A stretch of DNA of 64,000 nucleotides from Deltaproteobacteria bacterium. GTDB lineage: Bacteria; Desulfobacterota; Desulfuromonadia; Geobacterales; Geobacteraceae. The number at the start of each line of letters is the position of its first letter. Positions within the stretch are counted from its first letter, which is position 1. Below are positions 44,436-53,330 of this stretch, in pieces. The notes beneath the pieces are model-generated. The model worked only from the letters and a program-made list of their open reading frames with translations. It did no database searches and was not told where the DNA came from. The stretch covers positions 1-64,000 of the forward strand of contig JAJZUQ010000011.1 in NCBI GenBank assembly GCA_021848385.1. Direction: 5' to 3'. Made by a program: the position numbers and the translations under genes.

Positions 44436-46070
44436 CTAGTCACTGCTTGGGGACGGTGTGCGTGACTCCGTAGTGGGTTCGATCGTGCGGGCGAAATGTT
44501 CCACAACCACCGGGTCGAACTGGGTCCCCGCGCACCGGCGGAGTTCCACCAGGGCTTCAGTTACCGAATGGCCCGGTTTATAGGGGCGTTCGGCCACCAT
44601 GGCGTCAAAGGCATCGGCGACCCCGATGATGCGTGCCTCCAGGGGGATGGCTTCTCCCTTGAGCCCATCAGGATATCCGGAACCGTCGTACCTTTCGTGG
44701 TGGTGAAGGATGCCGGGAATCACATCCCGCAACTGTTCTATGGGGGCGAGGATGGCGACCCCCTTTTCCGGATGGAGACGCATCGGGGGGAATTCTTCTT
44801 CCATCAGCATCGCAGGTTTGTCCAACAAGGACTCGATGATGCCGATCTTCCCGATGTCGTGGAGCAGCCCGCCAAGCCTTACCCGTTCAACCACGTCTCT
44901 GGAGAGCCCCATCTCCCGGGCAAGACGGGTTGCCATCTGCATGACACGCACCGAGTGACCCTTCGTCCAGGGGGACTTGGCGTCTATGGCGTTTGCCAAG
45001 CTGGTGACGGTACTGATGAAGAGTATGTGGAGATCTTCGTAGAGACGGGCGTTGGAAAGGGCTACGGCCATCTGGGAGGCGATTTTTTCGATGGTGAAGG
45101 TCGCCTCCGGCGTAAATTGCCCAGCATCCGTATCCCCTAGCAGCAGGACGCCGTCGATCCGGTCTTTTGCCAGAAGAGGTATGGCAACCAGCGACCTGAT
45201 GCCCGCCTGCATCAGTCGGCTATCCATGGCGCCGATCCTGGTGTGCGCCGTCAGGTCGCCGATGCGCTGGCTGGCGTGGCGTGAAAAGGCCTCACCTGCC
45301 GTGGAGCGCCCCGTGATACGCGATCCTGACTGCATTTCAGGGGGGACGGTGATGTCGTTGCCGTGGATGGCGGTTATCTCCAACTCCTCTCCCTCTACCT
45401 GGAGGACGGCCACCAGTTCGCAGTGGGTGATCCTCTCGATCTGCTGCATGGCCGTTTCCATGATCTTTTCCCGGGAGAGGGAGGAGGAGATCGCCTTGTT
45501 GATCTCGTCCAGAGTCATGATGACGTCGATCCGGCCGGCAAGCTCCATGGCCATGTCAAGGGTCTCGTCGAACAGGCGCATGTGGGAAACCACCAGGGCC
45601 GCATGGGATACCATGTCTCTGATTATGGCGATCTCGTCGGCGGAAAAGGGGGGAAGCTTCCGTTCGCGGGAGACGAATACCGCACCAAGAACCTGGCTGC
45701 GGACGATCATCGGCACAGCCAGCAGGTTGACGTCGCGCAGGATGCGGCGGAAGCGGGGGTTGAGGAGTTCGGAGCTGCCGGTATCGGTGATGAGAAGGTG
45801 CTGTTTCTTCTGCAACAGACCTTTGAGGAGCGGGATGGTGGCCGATGCGAGCGGCATGGTCCGGAAAGCCGGCTGGTAACGGCGGGGGAGTCCCGCACTG
45901 TGCACGGGAGTGAAATCGCGCCGGTCCCGGTCAAAGAAATAGGCCGCAATCCAACGGCTTTTGACCATTTTCCTGAGCAGCTGGGAGAGGTTCTTCACGA
46001 CCTCGTTGATGTCATCGAGGTTGCTGAGGCGCTCGCTTCCTTCAATGATTGATTTGAAGATATCTGCCAT
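44436..46070 (-). CDS. GAF-GAF-HD-GYP phosphodiesterase-type protein
   Basis: The 544-residue protein likely degrades c-di-GMP. Two GAF domains (about 25-165 and 190-335). The HD-GYP domain (about 350-530) has TKGHSVRVMQMATRLARE, GLLHDIGKIGI, PILHHHERYDGSGYP-type GILHHHERYDGSGYPDGLKG and DAFDAMVAERPYKPG. Metal ligands H-D, H-H are present, so it should be active. A diguanylate cyclase also lies in the window, but about 7 kb away. Confidence 0.95.
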   Translation of the reverse strand: MADIFKSIIEGSERLSNLDDINEVVKNLSQLLRKMVKSRWIAAYFFDRDRRDFTPVHSAGLPRRYQPAFRTMPLASATIPLLKGLLQKKQHLLITDTGSSELLNPRFRRILRDVNLLAVPMIVRSQVLGAVFVSRERKLPPFSADEIAIIRDMVSHAALVVSHMRLFDETLDMAMELAGRIDVIMTLDEINKAISSSLSREKIMETAMQQIERITHCELVAVLQVEGEELEITAIHGNDITVPPEMQSGSRITGRSTAGEAFSRHASQRIGDLTAHTRIGAMDSRLMQAGIRSLVAIPLLAKDRIDGVLLLGDTDAGQFTPEATFTIEKIASQMAVALSNARLYEDLHILFISTVTSLANAIDAKSPWTKGHSVRVMQMATRLAREMGLSRDVVERVRLGGLLHDIGKIGIIESLLDKPAMLMEEEFPPMRLHPEKGVAILAPIEQLRDVIPGILHHHERYDGSGYPDGLKGEAIPLEARIIGVADAFDAMVAERPYKPGHSVTEALVELRRCAGTQFDPVVVEHFARTIEPTTESRTPSPSSD

Positions 46071-46121
46071 GGATGTCGTCCCGTCCCGTAGTGAATTAAA
46101 CCACAGAATCGGCCATAGTGC

Positions 46122-46150
46122 TTGCCAAAACAGGTAATATTTATTACTAT
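46122..46150 (+). promoter_or_regulatory. Promoter of fabI
   Basis: TTGCCA (46122-46127), a 17-bp spacer and TACTAT (46145-46150). The start would be near 46157, giving a leader of about 90 nt. Confidence 0.6.
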
Positions 46151-46247
46151 TCGCCTTGATTTGCCTCTTTGGTTGCCGGCGATGCCGCTGGTGCCGATTC
46201 TGGGGGAGTGCAGAAACAGAGTGTCAAGCGAGGAGGATGTCATACAC

Positions 46248-47015
46248 ATGGGGATTTTGCAGGGTAAAAAGGCGGTCATTTTCGGGATCGCCAACGAGAA
46301 AAGCATTGCCTGGGCCGTGGCCGAGGCGTTCAAACGTGAAGGGGCCGAACTGGCCTTTACCTATGCCAATGAGACGGTGGCCAAGCGGGTCATCCCTCTG
46401 GCCGAGAGCATCGGGGTCGATCTGGTCCTCCCCTGTGACGTGCGGAGCGACGATGAAATACAGGCCACCTTCAGTAAAATCGGTGCAGCATGGGGAGGGA
46501 TTGACTGTCTCGTCCATTCCATCGCCTTTGCCAACCGGGAAGATCTGAAGGGGTCGTTCCTCAATACCAGCCGGGAAGGTTTTTCCATGGCACTGGACAT
46601 CAGCGCATACTCTCTTATTGCGCTTGCCAAGGGGGCGATGCCTCTCATGGGTGAGGGGGGGAGTGTGGTGACCATGACGTATTACGGTGGCGAAAAGGTC
46701 TTCCCGAACTACAACGTGATGGGGGTCGCCAAGGCCGCGCTGGAGATGAGCGTCAGGTACCTTGCCGAGGCGGTCGGCCCGGAAGGGGTCCGGGTCAATG
46801 CCATATCAGCCGGACCGATCAAGACCCTTGCAGCCTCTGGGGTTGGCGGTTTCAACCAGATTGCCGGCCATGTGGCCGAAAAGGCGCCGCTCAGGCGTAA
46901 CATCACCCAGGAAGAGGTTGCCGGGGCAGCAGTCTATCTGGCAAGCGACCTCTCCCGGGGGGTGACCGGCGATATCCATTTTGTCGACTGCGGGTATAAC
47001 ATCATCGGGTTATAA
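46248..47015 (+). CDS. fabI: Enoyl-[acyl-carrier-protein] reductase (FabI)
   Basis: Reduces trans-2-enoyl-ACP in fatty-acid elongation (NADH-type). 255 residues; KKAVIFGIANEKSIAWAVAE at the start; catalytic Tyr/Lys in YYGGEKVFPNYNVMGVAKAA (Y-x6-K); ISAGPIKTLAASGV; VDCGYNIIGL at the end. ATG 46248 has AGGAGG 11 nt upstream, which is a long spacing. hflX follows after 36 bp. Confidence 0.97.
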   Translation: MGILQGKKAVIFGIANEKSIAWAVAEAFKREGAELAFTYANETVAKRVIPLAESIGVDLVLPCDVRSDDEIQATFSKIGAAWGGIDCLVHSIAFANREDLKGSFLNTSREGFSMALDISAYSLIALAKGAMPLMGEGGSVVTMTYYGGEKVFPNYNVMGVAKAALEMSVRYLAEAVGPEGVRVNAISAGPIKTLAASGVGGFNQIAGHVAEKAPLRRNITQEEVAGAAVYLASDLSRGVTGDIHFVDCGYNIIGL

Positions 47016-47051
47016 AGACACTTCCGTAGGGGCACCCCCTGCCGTTGCCCA

Positions 47052-48755
47052 TTGCCGGGCTGGCACGGGGTCTCTCCTGCGGACCTCAGAGGGACATCTA
47101 TCAAACAGCTCCATGGCAGCCTCATCGGTCTGAAGCCGAGTCAGCTCAAAGGTGTGGAGCGCCTCTACCGGCGGCGCCTCGGGGTTACCGATGTGGTTTC
47201 CCCCGATCTGGCGCGGGAGATGGCCGAGCTGTCTCGCGAGATCCGGCGCCAGATCGGTATTCTGGTCAACAGGTTCGGCGAAATCGAGTATGTCATCGTC
47301 GGCGATGAGCGGGGACTCCTTATTCCCGATCTTCCCGACTATCCCCTCGGCAAGAAACTCCTGCGCGGGTTGCGGCTCATACACACCCATCTGAAGGGTG
47401 AGCCCCTCACCGATGATGACCTTACCGACCTGGCCATGCTCCGGTTCGACCTGATCTCGGCCCTCCTCCTCAATCCCCACGACACGACGATCGCCATTCA
47501 GAATGCCAGCCTGATTCCCCCTGCACCAGCAGCACCCCCATATACAATTGATCCTCCCCTGCCTCTGTCCCGGTTTCAGCTCGATTTTGCCGCGTTCGTC
47601 GCTGAGCGGGAAAGCGCCCTTCAACGCGCCGCCAAGAGGGCCAGGGAAGTCCGGGGCGGCGAGGAGCGGGGAATTCTTATTTCGGTCACTACCCAGCCGC
47701 CGGGGGAGGCGGCCGATTCCATGGAGGAGTTGAAGGAACTGGCCCGCACCGCCGGGGTGGAAGTGCTGGATACGGTTATCCAGAGACCTCGCCAGTTCAA
47801 TCCCCGCTATCTCATGGGGGAGGGGAAGATGCGCGAGGTTGTGATCCGCGCACTCCAGCTTGGCGCGACCCTGTTGGTATTCGACCAGGAACTGACCCCG
47901 ACCCAGGTCCGTTCGATCTCGGAGATGACCGAGCTGAAGGTTATCGACCGGAGCCAGCTGATCCTCGACATATTCGCCCGCCGGGCAACGAGCCTGGACG
48001 GCAAGGTGCAGGTGGAGCTGGCTCAGCTCAAGTACCTGCTGCCGCGACTTTCCGGCAGGGGAGTGCAGATGTCCCGCCTCATGGGGGGTATCGGCGGGCG
48101 CGGCCCGGGTGAGACAAAGCTCGAAGTGGACCGGCGCCGGATACGGGACCGGATAGCCAAGCTGGAGAGGGAACTGGCCGAACTGTCCCACGGCCGTTAC
48201 CAGCGCCGCCAGAAAAGGGCCCGCTCGGGACTTCCCATTGTCTCCATCGTCGGTTACACCAACGCGGGTAAATCGACCCTCCTCAACACCCTTACCCGAA
48301 GCGACGTCTTTACCGAGGACCTCCTTTTTGCCACCCTCGATACCTCGACCCGCCGCCTCCGCTTCCCACGGGAACGGGAGGTGATCATAACCGATACGGT
48401 CGGTTTCATCCGCTCCCTCCCCCGCTCCCTCATGGGTGCCTTCAAGGCCACTCTGGAGGAACTTCAGGATGCCGATCTTCTCATGCACCTGGTTGATTGT
48501 TCCAACCCCCGCTGCGAAGAGCAGATCGGCCAGGTCGAACAGATCCTGGATGAACTGGATCTGGCTGATAAGCCGCGTATTCTGGTGTTCAACAAGGCAG
48601 ATCAGCTTGCCGGCCTGAAACGGCGCGATCCCCTGTCGTTCATGAAGGTGCGTCAGCTCGCGCGCCGTTACGGTGCCATAAGTGTCTCCGCTCTGGACGG
48701 TGCCACCCTGGATCCGCTACTGGCAGAGATGGAGCGCAGGTTCTGGCCGTCATGA
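47052..48755 (+). CDS. hflX: HflX-type GTPase with extended N-terminus
   Basis: A ribosome-associated GTPase of 567 residues, with an N-terminal extension typical of the long HflX class. HflX core (about 195-370; NPRYLMGEGKMREVVIRALQ; GGIGGRGPGETKLEVDRRRI). G domain: G1 GYTNAGKSTLLNTL, G3 DTVGFIRSLP, G4 NKAD. The start is uncertain. TTG 47052 is the first usable codon, but family members seem to start at the in-frame ATC at 47100-47102, with AGAGGGA just before it and no ATG/GTG/TTG there. G3 and G4 follow normally. Confidence 0.9.
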   Translation: MPGWHGVSPADLRGTSIKQLHGSLIGLKPSQLKGVERLYRRRLGVTDVVSPDLAREMAELSREIRRQIGILVNRFGEIEYVIVGDERGLLIPDLPDYPLGKKLLRGLRLIHTHLKGEPLTDDDLTDLAMLRFDLISALLLNPHDTTIAIQNASLIPPAPAAPPYTIDPPLPLSRFQLDFAAFVAERESALQRAAKRAREVRGGEERGILISVTTQPPGEAADSMEELKELARTAGVEVLDTVIQRPRQFNPRYLMGEGKMREVVIRALQLGATLLVFDQELTPTQVRSISEMTELKVIDRSQLILDIFARRATSLDGKVQVELAQLKYLLPRLSGRGVQMSRLMGGIGGRGPGETKLEVDRRRIRDRIAKLERELAELSHGRYQRRQKRARSGLPIVSIVGYTNAGKSTLLNTLTRSDVFTEDLLFATLDTSTRRLRFPREREVIITDTVGFIRSLPRSLMGAFKATLEELQDADLLMHLVDCSNPRCEEQIGQVEQILDELDLADKPRILVFNKADQLAGLKRRDPLSFMKVRQLARRYGAISVSALDGATLDPLLAEMERRFWPS

Positions 48756-48824
48756 CGCGCTGATTGACCCCTCCCGCCGCCTCGTTGGCTATTTGTCCGC
48801 TCCCTAACCCCCTCCGCATCCCGA

Positions 48825-48853
48825 TTGACAGACCGACAACAATTGGCTATAAT
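48825..48853 (+). promoter_or_regulatory. Consensus sigma-70 promoter of the lytic transglycosylase
   Basis: Perfect TTGACA (48825-48830), 17-bp spacer and perfect TATAAT (48848-48853). Transcription starts near 48860, 58 nt before the ATG. Confidence 0.85.
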
Positions 48854-48917
48854 GGCCGCTCCTCGCAGGCTGCCATCGAAGCTTTTTTGCCATGTTACGA
48901 CAGTCCAGGGATACTCA

Positions 48918-50402
48918 ATGAAAACACTCTTTATTCTTGCCATAGCCGTCCTTATCGCAGTGCCGGTGCTGGCGGCTGAGTTGCCGGCCGGCAGCCCAGA
49001 GCCGAACCTGCTTCTCGCCGGACTCGTCAAGACCGGTGGCCCGGCGACTTCATCTTCTGCAGATGGAGCGGTCTCGTCCAGGGAGTCCCATCTGGCGCGG
49101 GCATTGGAACTTCCGGCAACGGAGCTCTATCCTTCTGACGAGCCGGCCGAAGTTGCTGCCGATTTTGACCTGAAGCTGCCGGAAGAGGAGCTTCCCGATT
49201 CGGACATCCCCCTCACCCTGAACGACAAGGTGCAGTACTTCCTTTCCTATTTCCAGGGGCGTGCCCGGCCTGTCTTTGCCCGCTGGCTCTCCCGTTCCGA
49301 ACGTTACCTCCCCATGATGAAAGAAGTGTTTCGCAAGGAGTCCCTGCCGGAAGACCTCGTCTATGTTGCCATGATCGAAAGCGGGTTCTCTCCCCATGCC
49401 TACTCGGTGGCGAGAGCCGTTGGCCCCTGGCAGTTCATGTCCGGTACCGGTAAACGGTACGCGCTGCGCATCGACAACTGGATCGACGAGCGCCGGGACC
49501 CGCCCAAGTCGACGGTGGCAGCCGCCCTCTACCTTAAAGAGCTCTACGGACTGTTCAACAAGGACTGGTATCTGGCGGCAGCCGGTTACAATGCCGGTGA
49601 GAACAAGATCCTTCGGGCCATCGATATGTATAACAGCCGCGATTTCTGGGAGCTTTCCAAGGGGTCGTACCTGAAGCGGGAAACCAAGGACTATGTGCCC
49701 AAGCTCCTGGCCGCTGCCATCATCGCAAAGGAGCCATACAAGTACGGTTTTGCCGACGTGGCCTACCTCCCCCCCATCGAGTTCGACACGGTTCCGATCC
49801 CGACCCAGACTGACCTCGATCTGGTGGCGCGTCTCTGCGACGTCCCCGTACAAACCCTCCGCGACCTGAACCCCGAATTGCGCCGGTGGGCTACCCCCCC
49901 CGATTACCCGGGTTACGAACTGAAGCTGCCGAAGGGGAAAAAGGAGCTGTTCGCGGCCGAATATGCCAAGGTTCCCGAGGACAAACGCTATACCCCCAAG
50001 GTGCTCTACACCCGCTACCGGATGAAAAAAGGTGACACCCTTGCCCGTGTGGCCAGCCGTTACGGCACCACCCCCCAGGTTCTGGCGCAACTTAACCGGT
50101 TGGGGAAGACGAAGAAGATGCGCGGACGGGTGTTGACCATCCCTGTCCAGCCCGTGTCCCATGACGCCCCCGTCAATGTCGTCGCCAAGAAGGATAGCCG
50201 GGAGTTCAACAAGTACTACACCGTGAAAAAGGGGGACACCCTCTATTCGCTGGCCAGGCGTTTCAATGTATCGGCCAGGATTCTCTCCGCCTGGAACAAC
50301 ATCAAGGGTAAGATCGCTCTGCGGTCGGGCCGGCGCATCATCGTCGCCAAGTTTGTTGAGAAAGAGGGGGGAATGGTTCCCGCCAAGGAAGAAAATTCGT
50401 AA
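48918..50402 (+). CDS. Membrane-bound lytic murein transglycosylase (MltD-like, SLT + LysM)
   Basis: The 494-residue exported enzyme cleaves peptidoglycan. Signal peptide (TLFILAIAVLIAVPVLA). SLT domain with the catalytic Glu in YVAMIESGFSPHAYS (about residue 150), AVGPWQFMSGTGKRY and AAAGYNAGENKILRAI. Two LysM domains follow (RMKKGDTLARVASRYGTTPQ; YYTVKKGDTLYSLARRFNVS). ATG 48918 has AGGG upstream and a perfect promoter. The TPR gene follows after 21 bp. Confidence 0.95.
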   Translation: MKTLFILAIAVLIAVPVLAAELPAGSPEPNLLLAGLVKTGGPATSSSADGAVSSRESHLARALELPATELYPSDEPAEVAADFDLKLPEEELPDSDIPLTLNDKVQYFLSYFQGRARPVFARWLSRSERYLPMMKEVFRKESLPEDLVYVAMIESGFSPHAYSVARAVGPWQFMSGTGKRYALRIDNWIDERRDPPKSTVAAALYLKELYGLFNKDWYLAAAGYNAGENKILRAIDMYNSRDFWELSKGSYLKRETKDYVPKLLAAAIIAKEPYKYGFADVAYLPPIEFDTVPIPTQTDLDLVARLCDVPVQTLRDLNPELRRWATPPDYPGYELKLPKGKKELFAAEYAKVPEDKRYTPKVLYTRYRMKKGDTLARVASRYGTTPQVLAQLNRLGKTKKMRGRVLTIPVQPVSHDAPVNVVAKKDSREFNKYYTVKKGDTLYSLARRFNVSARILSAWNNIKGKIALRSGRRIIVAKFVEKEGGMVPAKEENS

Positions 50403-50423
50403 TCAGGAAAGGATTTCCCACAG

Positions 50424-51149
50424 ATGTATAACGTACTGATTTCCGCGGCAGTGGCCGTGGTTGTTTTCATTGGCCTCAAGCTTGCGGTCGCCTCCTGGTG
50501 GCTACCCCTTCTGGTCTCGCCTCTGGTGGCCTTACTGGTTTTCTTTCTGATTTCCCGTATTATCATGAAGAAGGTGATGGCCATTATGGAGACCGCCAAT
50601 CGGGACCTCCAGGGGCAGCGGGTGGACAAGGCCATCAACGAGCTGAAAAGCGCCTTTGTCTATGGCAAGTGGCAGATGTACGTCACCGGCCAGCTCAACG
50701 CCCAGATCGGCATGATCTACTACATGAAGCGTGATTTTGGCAAGGCCTTCCCCTACCTGGAAAAATCGTTCTTCAAGAACTGGGTTGCCATGGGGATGCT
50801 AGCGGTCAGTTATATGAAGCGGAGCAAGCCGGAAAAGATGAAGGAGACCTTCGAGAAGGCGGTCCAGTGGAGCGGCAAGGAGTCGCTTCTCTGGAATGTC
50901 TACGCCTACTGCCTGACCGAAATCGGTGATACGGGAAAGGCCAAAGAGGTGCTGGAGCGTGGTCTCAAAAAACTTCCCGGCGACGAGCATCTGAAGGGGA
51001 ACCTGGCCCTGCTCTCGGAAGGGAAGAAGATGAAGATGCGCGGCTTCGGCGACATGTGGTTCCAGTTCCATCTGGAGAGCATCGGAGCGATCCAGAAGCA
51101 TCACGCCGCCGCCATGGGTGGCTCGAAACGCAGAATCATCCGGAAATAG
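50424..51149 (+). CDS. TPR protein with N-terminal membrane helices
   Basis: 241 residues. Two helices near the start (LISAAVAVVVFIGLKLAVA; WWLPLLVSPLVALLVFFLI). A cytoplasmic TPR-like domain follows (about 85-200; SFFKNWVAMGMLAVSYMKRS, AKEVLERGLKKLPGDEHLK). It probably anchors a protein complex to the membrane. Its partner is likely the transglycosylase encoded 21 bp upstream (context only). Confidence 0.85.
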   Translation: MYNVLISAAVAVVVFIGLKLAVASWWLPLLVSPLVALLVFFLISRIIMKKVMAIMETANRDLQGQRVDKAINELKSAFVYGKWQMYVTGQLNAQIGMIYYMKRDFGKAFPYLEKSFFKNWVAMGMLAVSYMKRSKPEKMKETFEKAVQWSGKESLLWNVYAYCLTEIGDTGKAKEVLERGLKKLPGDEHLKGNLALLSEGKKMKMRGFGDMWFQFHLESIGAIQKHHAAAMGGSKRRIIRK

Positions 51150-51167
51150 CGCCGAAACGGCTGAGAG

Positions 51168-51192
51168 AAAGAGACCTTCGGGTCTCTTTTTT
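51168..51192 (+). terminator. Strong intrinsic terminator
   Basis: AAAGAGACC-TTCG-GGTCTCTTT with a UUCG-type tetraloop and a run of T. It ends the transglycosylase-TPR operon, just before the AT-rich polysaccharide genes. Confidence 0.95.
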
Positions 51193-51227
51193 GTTAGAAA
51201 GTTTTGTATTTAATACAAGGGTGTGTC

Positions 51228-52439
51228 ATGAAAACGAGCTTCATGCGGAAGATCGACTATCACATTGGAATTCCCGTGTGTTTTCTGTTTTCCTGCTTAC
51301 ATAGTCTGTCCCGCATACTGCTTAGAAAACAGAGGACGGTTACCAATCCTAAAAAAGTGCTATTTATAAAATTTTTCGGTCTTGGCACAATCGTACTTGC
51401 AACTCCTGCAATTAAAAAGTGTCAGGAACTTTATCCCAATGCGAAGTTGTATTTCCTCACCTTTGGCGAGAACAAGAAGATCTTTGATCTGATAAATATT
51501 GGTAAAGAGATCAAAGTGCTTTCTATATCGTCTTCGAGCATAGGCTCTTTTGGGGGTGGGTCACTGAAGATGCTGGCTCAACTCCGGAGGGAACGCTTCG
51601 ATGTGGTGATTGATTTTGAATTTTTTTCGCGTTTCAGCTCTATCGTCTCCTTCCTGAGCAGATCGAGATGTCGAATAGGCTTCTATAACTATTTCATTGA
51701 AGGCCTTTATCGAGGTAATTTTTTGACGCACAAGGTGTTCTATAATCACCACCAACATACATCACTAGCATTCCTCGACATGATTGAGAGCATGCGAATA
51801 GGGGATACCCTTCCTTACAACAAGATTCAACATAAAGCGTTGGTAATGCCAAGAGATGTTGGAATCTGTTTCACCATTTCTGATGAAGAAAGAGAAAAGT
51901 TTCAGGAAAAATTCAAACTCAGCCATACAAAACGGCTTGTCCTACTAAATCCCAATGTCAGCGAGGGATTTATCGACCTGCGGCGCTGGCCTCTTCCTCA
52001 CTTCGCTACTTTGGCCCTTGAGTTGCTCCGTGATTTTCCCGACGTAGAGATCGGCATTATCGGTTCTGAAAACGATGTGTCCACAGCGCTTGAACTGGAG
52101 CAACTTATTAATCACACCAGAGTAACCAACTTTGCGGGGAAAACCTCACTTCGTGAACTGTGTATCATGTTGGATACTTCACGTTACCTGGTTACCAATG
52201 ACAGTGGTCCTGCCCATCTGGCAGCCTTGGCCGACACCCACGTGATTACGCTCTTTGGTCCTGATACGCCCATGCTCTTCAGTCCCGTGTCCAAGCAAAC
52301 AACCAACATGTTTTTGCAACTGGGATGCAGTCCCTGCGGTTCCATCTACAACGGCAAAAGGACCATTTGTCGAGACAATCAGTGCCTAAAACAGATATCA
52401 CCGGAAATGGTGTGCCGGGAAGTAGTAAAGGGTTTATAG
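51228..52439 (+). CDS. Glycosyltransferase family 9 (heptosyltransferase-like)
   Basis: The 403-residue protein transfers sugar from an activated donor in LPS or surface-polysaccharide synthesis. The N-terminal fold VLFIKFFGLGTIVLATPAIK and the C-terminal YLVTNDSGPAHLAALADTHV with ITLFGP are GT9 hallmarks. ATG 51228; the upstream ATG at 51204 is less likely. The DNA is distinctly AT-richer than the genes before the terminator. The methyltransferase gene starts on the next base after the stop. Confidence 0.9.
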   Translation: MKTSFMRKIDYHIGIPVCFLFSCLHSLSRILLRKQRTVTNPKKVLFIKFFGLGTIVLATPAIKKCQELYPNAKLYFLTFGENKKIFDLINIGKEIKVLSISSSSIGSFGGGSLKMLAQLRRERFDVVIDFEFFSRFSSIVSFLSRSRCRIGFYNYFIEGLYRGNFLTHKVFYNHHQHTSLAFLDMIESMRIGDTLPYNKIQHKALVMPRDVGICFTISDEEREKFQEKFKLSHTKRLVLLNPNVSEGFIDLRRWPLPHFATLALELLRDFPDVEIGIIGSENDVSTALELEQLINHTRVTNFAGKTSLRELCIMLDTSRYLVTNDSGPAHLAALADTHVITLFGPDTPMLFSPVSKQTTNMFLQLGCSPCGSIYNGKRTICRDNQCLKQISPEMVCREVVKGL

Positions 52440-53330
52440 ATGCTGCAATGCCATGTGTGCCAATCCGACAAAGTTGACTGTCTCTGGCCGGTGCGGGACA
52501 ACCCGGAATACCTGGTCTATTCATGCCAGGAGTGTGGGGTGAAATTTCTATTGCCGCAACCGACTGACGCTTTCCTACGTGATCTCTACTCCAAGAGCTA
52601 CTACGATGCCTGGGGTATCGAGGAATACTCCGGCTCGGTGCGTGACATGAAACTCTCAACTTTTGATCTGCGTCTCAATCTGATCAAGAAGTACAAAAAA
52701 CAAGGGAATATCCTGGATGTCGGATGTGCTACGGGATTTTTTCTCGAGGGAGCCAGTGCTGCTGGTTTCACGCCGTTCGGTGTGGAGATCTCAGACTACT
52801 CCTTCAATATAGCCAAGGGAAAGTTCGGCGAGGAAGCTCTGTTCCAAGGGATTTTGGAAGATTGTCCTTTTGCGGAGCGCTCTTTCGACGTTATTACCAT
52901 GTCTGACCTGTTGGAACATGTCAGGAACCCCCATACGGTGATGGAAAAAGTCAGGGCACTTTTGAAAGACGATGGCATTGTGATGATCATGACCCCCGAC
53001 ACCGACTCCCTGACTCACTGGATCATGCGTGAGAAATGGGTACATTATAAAATAGAGCATCTTTTCTACTTCAACAAAGAATCCATACGCCTATTGGCCG
53101 ACCGACATGACTTTCAGGTGCTCTGTCTTGATCCTGCCCGAAAGACCCTCAATATCGCCTATTTCTACCACCAGTTTGAAATCTATCGTCACTGGCTATT
53201 AACACCGCTTATCAGGCTACTGCACACTCTCCTGCCCCCAAAGATGCTACTATCCAATTTCAACGTCACTATCGGAGAGATGGTACTGCTGATGCAAAAA
53301 AATGATCATTCTGGAGGAAAGACCAAATGA
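52440..53330 (+). CDS. SAM-dependent methyltransferase with N-terminal zinc ribbon
   Basis: 296 residues. Two CxxC pairs near the start (CHVCQSDKVDC; YSCQECGVKFL) make a zinc ribbon. A class I methyltransferase core (ILDVGCATGFFLEGA; FDVITMSDLLEHVRNP) and a long C-terminal helical region follow. The type is common in sugar or lipid modification clusters. The ATG abuts the GT9 stop, and its end overlaps the next gene (ATGA). It forms a tightly packed three-gene unit. Confidence 0.9.
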   Translation: MLQCHVCQSDKVDCLWPVRDNPEYLVYSCQECGVKFLLPQPTDAFLRDLYSKSYYDAWGIEEYSGSVRDMKLSTFDLRLNLIKKYKKQGNILDVGCATGFFLEGASAAGFTPFGVEISDYSFNIAKGKFGEEALFQGILEDCPFAERSFDVITMSDLLEHVRNPHTVMEKVRALLKDDGIVMIMTPDTDSLTHWIMREKWVHYKIEHLFYFNKESIRLLADRHDFQVLCLDPARKTLNIAYFYHQFEIYRHWLLTPLIRLLHTLLPPKMLLSNFNVTIGEMVLLMQKNDHSGGKTK

